Of a DNA stretch of 10,692 bases, positions 5,242-10,692 are shown in pieces. The stretch lies in assembly GCA_018372555.1 (NCBI GenBank), contig JAHAIU010000089.1:1-10692 (forward strand). Reading direction: 5' to 3'. How positions within the stretch are numbered: the stretch's first letter is position 1; the number at the start of each line of letters is the position of its first letter. Below the pieces are notes generated by a model. The model was not told where the DNA came from. It did not search any database and was given only the letters and a program-made list of their open reading frames with translations. Origin of the DNA: Clostridium sp. Lineage in GTDB: Bacteria > Bacillota > Clostridia > Clostridiales > Clostridiaceae. Made by a program: the position numbers and the translations under genes.

Positions 5242-5362
5242 CTATATTAATTTTTCTATATTCACTAAATAATCAAAAAGAACTTTTGGATAACTTGGTT
5301 TTGCTTCAGAGTAAATATAAGATTTACATATTAATTTCTCAGTATTGTTTATTTTATTACAT
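5242..5362 (-). pseudogene. SAM-dependent methyltransferase, N-terminal remnant
   Basis: On the minus strand an AGGAGG-like site (complement of 5363-5368) precedes ATG at 5362, but the next codon is TAA. One base on, another frame reads NKINNTEKLICKSYIYSEAK, then PSYPKVLFDYLVNIEKLI, and stops at 5242-5244. This resembles the start of class I methyltransferases of the F.GKA..Y...RPSYP..L.DYL type, with expected Gly and Arg already changed. The SAM-binding GxGxG region does not follow, so only about 37 codons remain. The fragment reads toward the terminator at 5049-5076, which may have been its own. Confidence 0.5.
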
Positions 5363-5651
5363 CCCTCCTATATAATAGAATATATTTTAAAACGTACAAT
5401 TATTGTAAAAACATATAAGAGAATTTTGACATATAGTTTATAAAAGAAGAGAGTAAATTTCGTAAATTTAATTATATAGGTTGCAATAATATTTTTTCAT
5501 TTTAGTTAGGTGATTATGAAGTGAATTTATATAAAGATTAAAAGAGCAAAGCTTTCAATTGAAGAAATTTAATTCAAAATTTATTTTTTTACTTATAATA
5601 ATATAAAACTTATAAATGCAGATTATTATTGAAATCTATAATGTGTTATTA
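5363..5651. other. AT-rich intergenic DNA, nothing recognised
   Basis: Very AT-rich sequence in which I see no frame with a ribosome site and no structured RNA. TTGACA at about 5427-5432 has no matching -10. AAATCTA (5632-5638) and TAGATTT (5658-5664) form only a weak stem. It divides the decayed accessory DNA from the conserved cluster to the right. Confidence 0.4.
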
Positions 5652-5680
5652 TTGTACTAGATTTTAATAAGTGATATATT
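5652..5680 (+). promoter_or_regulatory. Promoter of the Nudix gene
   Basis: TTGTAC (5652-5657) and TATATT (5675-5680) are separated by 17 bases and lie about 35 bases before the nudF start, a sigma-A-type layout. Confidence 0.55.
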
Positions 5681-5715
5681 TAAATTAAAATATATAAGAA
5701 TTAGAAGGTGTAACT

Positions 5716-6234
5716 ATGAATTTAGAGGAAAAGATATTAGAAGAAAAATTAATTCATAAAGGTAATTTTTTAGAGTTTGTTAATGTTGATGTGGAACTAC
5801 CTAATAAAGAAAAAGCTAATAGAGATGTTGTTAAACATCCAGGTGCAGCTGCTGTTTTAGCTTTTTTAGATGATGAAAATATTGTATTAGTTGAGCAATA
5901 TAGATTACCTATAAAGCAAGTTATGATTGAAATACCAGCAGGTAAATTAGATAAAAATGAAGATCCTAAGGTCTGTGCTGTAAGAGAACTAGAAGAAGAA
6001 ACAGGTTATAAAGCTGAGAATATAGAGTATCTAGGAAGGATTTCTACAGCACCAGGATTTTGTGATGAAATAATTTATATTTATAAGGCTGAAAATTTAA
6101 CTCTAGGTGAGAAGCATGAAGATGAAGATGAATTTACTAATGTTAAAATAGTTAATATAAATGAAGTGAAAGAAATGATAAAGAAGGGTGAAATCATAGA
6201 TTGTAAAACTCTAAGTGCTTTTGCTTTCTTATAA
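5716..6234 (+). CDS. nudF: ADP-ribose pyrophosphatase (Nudix hydrolase)
   Basis: This 172-aa cytosolic enzyme hydrolyses ADP-ribose to AMP and ribose-5-phosphate. The Nudix box GX5EX7REUXEEXGU is complete: Gly76, Glu82, Arg90-Glu91, Glu94-Glu95 and Gly97 (GKLDKNEDPKVCAVRELEEE, then TGY). The preceding QYRLPIKQVMIEIPAGK and the following APGFCDEIIYIYKA are typical of the NudF/YqkG ADP-ribose subgroup. Length is as expected for the family. ATG 5716 follows AGAAGGTG at good distance. It has its own promoter (5652-5680) and terminator (6312-6351), so it seems to be monocistronic although nudF lies near spoIIM in other Firmicutes too. Confidence 0.93.
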   Translation: MNLEEKILEEKLIHKGNFLEFVNVDVELPNKEKANRDVVKHPGAAAVLAFLDDENIVLVEQYRLPIKQVMIEIPAGKLDKNEDPKVCAVRELEEETGYKAENIEYLGRISTAPGFCDEIIYIYKAENLTLGEKHEDEDEFTNVKIVNINEVKEMIKKGEIIDCKTLSAFAFL

Positions 6235-6311
6235 TTTGCTTTTTTATAAAAGCTAGTAACATCATAACTTAATATAGAAATTAAAATGAATATTTAAGAA
6301 CACTACAAATT

Positions 6312-6351
6312 AAGGAGCTTATCATTTAGATATAGCTTCTTTTATTTTTTT
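6312..6351 (+). terminator. Terminator of nudF
   Basis: AAGGAGCT (6312-6319) pairs with AGCTTCTT (6334-6341) with one G-T wobble, extended by TATC/GATA across a single bulged base, and followed by TTTTATTTTTTT. This is a clear intrinsic terminator between nudF and spoIIM. Confidence 0.8.
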
Positions 6352-6382
6352 AGAAAAATAAAATTTACATATATTCAATTAT

Positions 6383-6411
6383 GAATATTAAAGAGATTTT
6401 AAACATATTAT
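6383..6411 (+). promoter_or_regulatory. Sigma-E-like promoter of spoIIM
   Basis: GAATATT (6383-6389) matches the sigma-E -35 pattern KMATATT, and CATATTAT (6404-6411) resembles the -10 pattern CATACAnT, with 14 bases between. In B. subtilis spoIIM is transcribed by mother-cell sigma-E. The predicted transcript would start near 6418, upstream of the strong ribosome site at 6428-6436. Confidence 0.6.
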
Positions 6412-6442
6412 GTTTTATAGCAACTGTAAGGGGAGGAATATT

Positions 6443-7078
6443 ATGAATTTAATGGAAAAGCTAAACTTTAATTTTAAGGAGAATAAATTATTTTATTTAC
6501 TAGTATTAACATTTTTCTTTGTAGGTATACTACTGGGTGCATACACCATAAAATATATGGATGGAGTAGATGCGAAGGATTTATCAGATTATTTTACAGG
6601 ATTCTTACAAACAATTAGTACTAAAGAAGTTGCAACTAAAGATTTAATGTTAAATGTGCTTACTAAGAATATATTTTTTATCTTATTAATCATTGCCTTA
6701 GGATTTACAACCTTTGGAGCACCAATAATTCTTTTAATAGATTTAATAAAAGGATTTACCTTAGGATATACCTTTAGCTTTCTATTAACTACATTTGAAG
6801 GAAAAGGAATATGGGTAGCTTTAGTAACTACAATTCCACAGAATTTATTATATATACCATTTTTTGTAGGTATAAGTATTATTTCATTAGATATGTCTCT
6901 TTTGAAAATGAAGGAGAAGTTTTTTAATGGCTCTAGGATGAATAAAGCAATGCTTAAAAGGAATATAGTTAAATTTGGAATTTTTTTAATTATTTTTGTT
7001 GTTGGAGTAATTATTGAATCTTATGTAAGTCCAGGATTAATTAGGTTAGTAGTCACAAAAGCGTATAAATTAACCTAA
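6443..7078 (+). CDS. spoIIM: Stage II sporulation protein M
   Basis: Membrane protein of the SpoIID-SpoIIM-SpoIIP complex, which drives septal peptidoglycan degradation and engulfment of the forespore. At 211 aa it is normal for the family. Hydrophobic segments: about 17-37, 76-98, 101-118, 122-148 and 174-193, with the conserved FGAPIILLIDLIKGFTLGY and TTIPQNLLYIPF regions. I chose ATG 6443 over the in-frame ATG 6410 because AAGGGGAGG ends six bases before it and because 6410 lies inside the probable -10 element and would be upstream of the transcript. Neighbours nudF, xerD and deoB match the usual spoIIM context in Firmicutes. No terminator follows it, so read-through into the recombinase gene is likely. 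Confidence 0.93.
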   Translation: MNLMEKLNFNFKENKLFYLLVLTFFFVGILLGAYTIKYMDGVDAKDLSDYFTGFLQTISTKEVATKDLMLNVLTKNIFFILLIIALGFTTFGAPIILLIDLIKGFTLGYTFSFLLTTFEGKGIWVALVTTIPQNLLYIPFFVGISIISLDMSLLKMKEKFFNGSRMNKAMLKRNIVKFGIFLIIFVVGVIIESYVSPGLIRLVVTKAYKLT

Positions 7079-7110
7079 TCCAATGAAAACAAAGAAGGAA
7101 TAATAAATTA

Positions 7111-7119
7111 TTTGTCGAA
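7111..7119 (+). promoter_or_regulatory. Spo0A-box-like site
   Basis: TTTGTCGAA matches the published Spo0A consensus TTTGTCRAA at every position and lies 30 bases before the recombinase start, between spoIIM and xerD. A nine-base AT-rich match can arise by chance in a window of this size, so binding is only suggested. Confidence 0.4.
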
Positions 7120-7148
7120 TAAATATTATATTAGGATAGGGGAGAATT

Positions 7149-8027
7149 ATGAAAGAAATTGTTAATAATTATAAGGAAGCTTTACTAGAAAGTCATAAAA
7201 GTGAAAATACTGTTTATGCTTATGTAACTGACGTAAACCTTTATGTTAAGTATTTGAATAATAAGAATATCAATATTGATGAAACTGATAATGTTTCAGT
7301 ACTAGGGTATATTCAACACCTTTTAAGTGAAGGAAAGTCTGAAAGGTCTATAAATAGAATAGTAATTAGCTTAAGAAGCTTTTATAATTATTTAAAAGAT
7401 CAAGATGTAGTAAGAGAAATACCTAAGATTTATTATAAAAATACTATAACTACTAAGAAGTTACCTGAGATATTAACTATAGAAGAGGTAGACAGAATAA
7501 TTAAAATTGTAGATAAGGACTGTAATAAAGGAATTAGAGATAATGCTTTATTAGAACTTATGTATGCAACTGGAATGAAAGTTTCTGAAATAATTAATAT
7601 AAAAGTATATGATGTTAATTTAGAACTGGATTTTGTAAGATGTCTAGATAATAAAAATCTTGAAAGATTAATTCCTATTGGAAGAAGTGCTGTAGAAGCA
7701 ATAAAGGAATATTTTTTAATTAGAGATAGGGTTGCATCTGCTGGAGTTGATAATTTGTTTGTAAATTTAAATGGAAATCAACTAACTAGGCAGGGTGTAT
7801 GGAGAATAGTTAAAGAGTATTCACATAGGGCTGGAATAAAAAAAGATGTTAATTTAAATACCTTTAGACATTCCTTTGCAGTTCATCTTTTACAAAATGG
7901 AGCAAATGTACGAGCTGTTCAAAAGTTATTAGGGAATCAAGTTTTAACTTATATGGACACATATTATGAAATTATAAACAATGATAAAATAAATATTGTA
8001 TATAAAAACTCCCATCCTAGAGCATAA
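7149..8027 (+). CDS. xerD: XerD-like tyrosine recombinase with altered catalytic residues
   Basis: At 292 aa it has the two-domain layout of XerC/XerD recombinases, which resolve chromosome dimers at dif: a SAM-like core-binding domain (about 1-95, with KSENTVYAYVTDVNLYVKYL) and a catalytic domain (about 105-285). Its position between spoIIM and deoB is that of xerD/ripX in Firmicutes. Several catalytic positions differ. Arg of ATGLRVSEL is Lys144 (ATGMKVSEI); the hairpin Lys of GKGNKER is shifted or replaced (LDNKNLER, 167-173); the first His of HTLRH is Asn237 (NTFRH); the His of LLGH is Asn263 (LLGNQ). Arg240 and the nucleophile Tyr272 (alternatively Tyr273) remain. The frame is intact with an AGGGGAG site, so the gene is under selection or recently decayed; activity is doubtful. 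A Spo0A-like box lies upstream. Confidence 0.85.
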   Translation: MKEIVNNYKEALLESHKSENTVYAYVTDVNLYVKYLNNKNINIDETDNVSVLGYIQHLLSEGKSERSINRIVISLRSFYNYLKDQDVVREIPKIYYKNTITTKKLPEILTIEEVDRIIKIVDKDCNKGIRDNALLELMYATGMKVSEIINIKVYDVNLELDFVRCLDNKNLERLIPIGRSAVEAIKEYFLIRDRVASAGVDNLFVNLNGNQLTRQGVWRIVKEYSHRAGIKKDVNLNTFRHSFAVHLLQNGANVRAVQKLLGNQVLTYMDTYYEIINNDKINIVYKNSHPRA

Positions 8028-8075
8028 TAAAATAGAAGTAATTCTAGGCTTTATAATACGAAAGGAGAAGATTAA

Positions 8076-9245
8076 ATGAAAAGAGTTATATTAGTAGTAA
8101 TGGATAGTCTAGGCGTAGGTGAATTGCCTGATGCTAATCTTTATGGTGATGTTGGTAGTCATACACTAGACAATACCTATAAAGCCTGTGGGGGATTAAA
8201 GATTGACAATCTTGAAAAATTAGGATTTGGTAATATTGAAGGGGTTAAATATTTAAATAAAGTAAATGATCATATCGGTGCATATGGAAAGCTTATGGAG
8301 AGATCTAAGGGGAAAGATACAGTAACTGGACACTGGGAAATTGGGGGAGTTATTCTAGATACTCCATTAAACACTTATCCTAATGGTTTTTCTAAAGAAA
8401 TTATTGATGAATTCCTAAAAAGAGTAAACAAAAAGGGAGTTTTAGGTAACTGCGTTGCCTCAGGTACTGAAATAATTGAAAGACTTGGAGACGAACATGT
8501 TAAGACAGGATATCCAATAGTTTATACTTCAGCAGATAGCGTATTCCAAATTGCTGCTCATGAAGATGTAATACCACTAGATGAGTTATACAATATGTGT
8601 AGTATTGCAAGAGAAATGCTAGTTGATGAAAATGTTGTTGGAAGAGTTATTGCAAGACCTTTCATTGGTAAAAATGGAGAGTATAAGAGAACTTCAAATA
8701 GAAGAGATTATGCTTTAGATCCATTCTCTAAAACTATGTTAGAGTATCTTTATGAAGATGGTAAGGAAGTAGCTGCTGTTGGTAAAATTGAAGATATATA
8801 TAATAAAAAAGGTGTAACTAAGGCTGTTCATACTAAGGATAATATGGATGGTGTTGATGCTACTCTTAAATATATGGATGAAGTAAAGGAAGGATTAATA
8901 TTTACTAATTTGGTAGATTTTGATATGCTTTATGGACATAGAAATGACCCTAAGGGTTACGGAAAAGCTATAGAAGATTTCGATAATAGATTACAAGAAA
9001 TCTATAGTAAATTAGGCAAAGATGACATTCTTATGTTAACAGCTGACCATGGTTGTGACCCAACTACTGAAAGTACAGATCACTCAAGAGAGTATATTCC
9101 TATATTAGTTTATGGAGAAAATATTAAACCTATAAATATAGGAACTAGAAAGAGCTTTACTGATATAAGTAAAACTATTTTAGAGTATTTTAATATTGAT
9201 AATAATATTGATGGAGAAAGTTTCTTAAAAAATATACTAGGTTAG
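8076..9245 (+). CDS. deoB: Phosphopentomutase
   Basis: This enzyme interconverts (deoxy)ribose-1-phosphate and (deoxy)ribose-5-phosphate in nucleoside salvage; it is cytosolic, Mn-dependent and of the alkaline phosphatase superfamily. At 389 aa it is normal for the family. By alignment to the B. cereus enzyme: metal ligands Asp10 (VVMDSLGVGELPDA), Asp282 and His287 (DFDMLYGH), Asp323 and His324 (TADHG) and His335 (STDHSREY), with phosphorylated Thr82 in GKDTVTGHWE. All are present. ATG 8076 follows AAAGGAG. The next gene begins 18 bases after its stop and supplies its substrate, so the two form one operon, possibly extending back to xerD. Confidence 0.96.
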   Translation: MKRVILVVMDSLGVGELPDANLYGDVGSHTLDNTYKACGGLKIDNLEKLGFGNIEGVKYLNKVNDHIGAYGKLMERSKGKDTVTGHWEIGGVILDTPLNTYPNGFSKEIIDEFLKRVNKKGVLGNCVASGTEIIERLGDEHVKTGYPIVYTSADSVFQIAAHEDVIPLDELYNMCSIAREMLVDENVVGRVIARPFIGKNGEYKRTSNRRDYALDPFSKTMLEYLYEDGKEVAAVGKIEDIYNKKGVTKAVHTKDNMDGVDATLKYMDEVKEGLIFTNLVDFDMLYGHRNDPKGYGKAIEDFDNRLQEIYSKLGKDDILMLTADHGCDPTTESTDHSREYIPILVYGENIKPINIGTRKSFTDISKTILEYFNIDNNIDGESFLKNILG

Positions 9246-9263
9246 TAGGAGGTCTGTAATCCA

Positions 9264-10568
9264 ATGAGGATGTATGACATTATTCTTAAAAAGAGAAAAG
9301 GTATTGAATTAACCAAAGAAGAAATTGAATTCTTTGTAAAGGGCTTTACAAAAGGGGAAATTCCTGACTATCAAGCTTCAGCATTACTTATGGCAATATT
9401 TTTTAATAAAATGAATAAGAGAGAAACTGCTGATTTAACTATGGCTATGGTAGATTCAGGTGATAGAATTGATTTATCATCAATTAATGGTATAAAGGTA
9501 GATAAGCATTCTACAGGAGGTGTTGGAGATAAGACTAGTATATGTTTGACTCCACTAGTAGCATCATTAGGTGTTCCAGTTGCTAAAATGTCAGGAAGAG
9601 GATTAGGTCATACTGGAGGAACTATTGATAAACTAGAAGCTTTTGAAGGCTTTTCTGTAGAGCTATCTGAAGAAGATTTTATAAATAATGCAAATAACAT
9701 AGGTATTGCATTAACAGGTCAAACTGGGAACATAGCACCTGCAGATAAAAAACTTTATGCTTTAAGAGATGTTACAGGTACTGTAGACAATATGTCTCTT
9801 ATAGCTTCAAGTATTATGAGTAAGAAAATTGCTTCAGGAGCAGATGCAATAGTTCTAGATGTAAAAGTTGGAGATGGAGCTTTTATGAAAACTCCTGAAG
9901 ATGCTAAGTTACTTGCAAAGGAAATGGTTGATATAGGAACATCTGTAGGAAGAAAAACTATAGGTGTAATATCAGATATGGATCAGCCTTTAGGATATGC
10001 AATAGGTAATTCTTTAGAAGTAAAGGAAGCTATTGAGTTATTAAAAGGAAATGGTCCAAAGGATTTATTAGAACTTACTTTAACCTTAGGAAGTTATATG
10101 CTTGTTTGTAGTAATACAGCTAAAACTTTTGAAGAAGGTAAAGAACTTCTAATGAAAAATATAGAAAATGGAAAAGGTCTAGAAAAGCTTAAAGACTTTG
10201 TAAAGGCTCAAGGGGGAGATACTTCCTTTATTGATGATACTAATAAACTACCAAAAGCTAAGTTTATAGAAGAAGTTAGGGCTAAGGAAAGTGGATATAT
10301 AAAGAAAATTCATGCTGAAGCTTTTGGACTTATAGCTATGGAGCTTGGCGCAGGAAGAGAAACTAAGGAAAGCAATATAGATCTTGCTGTAGGAATAGTA
10401 TTAAATAAAAAGAGGGATGAAAAGGTTCAAGAGGGGGATGTACTAGCTTATATTCATAGTAATGATAGAAACAATATTGAAAGAGCTAGAGAAAAAATCC
10501 TGAAGAATATAGAAATTGTTAAAGAACCTGTAGAAAAGCTTCCTCTAATATATGATGTAGTACAATAA
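9264..10568 (+). CDS. pdp: Pyrimidine-nucleoside phosphorylase
   Basis: Cleaves uridine, deoxyuridine and thymidine with phosphate to the free base and (deoxy)ribose-1-phosphate, which DeoB then converts. At 434 aa it is normal for the thymidine/pyrimidine phosphorylase family. It shows the N-terminal helical domain (MRMYDIILKKRKG, then EEIEFFVKGFTKGEIPDYQ), the phosphate/substrate loop KHSTGGVGDKTS (81-92), the signature SGRGLGHTGGTIDKLEA (110-126), substrate residues Arg168, Ser183 and Lys187, and the C-terminal DLAVGIVLNKKRDEKVQEGD. AGGAGG at 9247-9252 lies 11 bases before ATG 9264; the second ATG (9270) is less usual because the family begins MRMYD. No clear terminator follows before the terminal hairpin. 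Confidence 0.95.
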   Translation: MRMYDIILKKRKGIELTKEEIEFFVKGFTKGEIPDYQASALLMAIFFNKMNKRETADLTMAMVDSGDRIDLSSINGIKVDKHSTGGVGDKTSICLTPLVASLGVPVAKMSGRGLGHTGGTIDKLEAFEGFSVELSEEDFINNANNIGIALTGQTGNIAPADKKLYALRDVTGTVDNMSLIASSIMSKKIASGADAIVLDVKVGDGAFMKTPEDAKLLAKEMVDIGTSVGRKTIGVISDMDQPLGYAIGNSLEVKEAIELLKGNGPKDLLELTLTLGSYMLVCSNTAKTFEEGKELLMKNIENGKGLEKLKDFVKAQGGDTSFIDDTNKLPKAKFIEEVRAKESGYIKKIHAEAFGLIAMELGAGRETKESNIDLAVGIVLNKKRDEKVQEGDVLAYIHSNDRNNIERAREKILKNIEIVKEPVEKLPLIYDVVQ

Positions 10569-10633
10569 TTTAAATATGATAAGAAGAATTTATTGACTAG
10601 TTGTAAAATTAAATTGAAGTAAAAAAAAATCCA

Positions 10634-10692
10634 TAGTGATTTTTCGTGTTAAAATTGAATTTGCAGAAACAATTCACGAAAGGAAATCACTA
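10634..10692 (+). promoter_or_regulatory. Large leader-like hairpin at the window end
   Basis: TAGTGATTT (10634-10642) and TTCGTG (10643-10648) pair with AAATCACTA (10684-10692) and CACGAA (10675-10680); only AGG (10681-10683) bulges on the right arm. The bulge makes AAAGGAAA, a possible ribosome site for a gene starting beyond the window. An A9 run precedes the left arm. The plan resembles the IS200 tnpA leader at 591-646, so this may be another transposase leader or an independent translational switch. The following gene is not visible. Confidence 0.45.

Noticed and set aside
6410..6442. Upstream ATG 6410 as start of SpoIIM
   Set aside because: It lies inside the probable sigma-E -10 element and lacks a ribosome site; ATG 6443 has AAGGGGAGG.
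8052..8057. TATAAT as a separate deoB promoter
   Set aside because: No -35-like hexamer lies 16-18 bases upstream; in this AT-rich DNA a lone TATAAT is weak evidence.
1..10692. CRISPR array, tRNA or rRNA genes
   Set aside because: No regularly spaced repeats and no recognisable cloverleaf or rRNA sequence were seen on either strand.

Overview
The window is AT-rich, low-GC Firmicutes DNA, most likely from a Clostridium sensu stricto species. Evidence: strong AGGAGG-type ribosome sites, heavily A/T-biased codon use, the sporulation gene spoIIM, and the gene order nudF - spoIIM - tyrosine recombinase - deoB - pyrimidine nucleoside phosphorylase, which resembles the Bacillus/Clostridium order around spoIIM, ripX/xerD and drm/deoB.

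Left part (1-2570), a graveyard of mobile and accessory DNA. It opens inside the 3' end of a group II intron whose maturase ORF carries a +1 frameshift; domains V and VI with a bulged branch-point A can be drawn. Directly against the intron end lies an IS200/IS605-type element (about 539-1255). Its transposase has a nonsense codon before the catalytic tyrosine, and its mRNA leader hides the ribosome site in a hairpin. Next come a C-terminal scrap of an IS256-family transposase (minus strand) beside a 45-bp hairpin, and a minus-strand two-gene unit: an intact, unrecognised 133-aa acidic protein followed by a DUF3990-like (putative ADP-ribosyltransferase fold) gene ruined by one stop and two frameshifts.

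Middle part (2570-5700). A phage-type HNH/AP2-like protein is preceded by two 14-bp palindromes 54 bp apart. A consensus promoter then reads into about 300 bp without a convincing gene, ending at a terminator. A 53-aa ORF overlaps the start of a short-chain dehydrogenase of the general-stress-protein-39 type. After it come an HD-GYP C-terminal relic, a strong hairpin terminator, a methyltransferase N-terminal relic on the minus strand, and AT-rich DNA.

Right part (5700-10692), the stable chromosomal cluster, all on the plus strand: Nudix ADP-ribose pyrophosphatase with its own promoter and terminator, SpoIIM behind a sigma-E-like promoter, a XerD-like recombinase lacking several catalytic residues, phosphopentomutase and pyrimidine nucleoside phosphorylase. 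The last two act together in nucleoside salvage: the phosphorylase releases (deoxy)ribose-1-phosphate and DeoB converts it to the 5-phosphate. The window ends in a hairpin that contains a ribosome-site-like sequence just before whatever gene follows.
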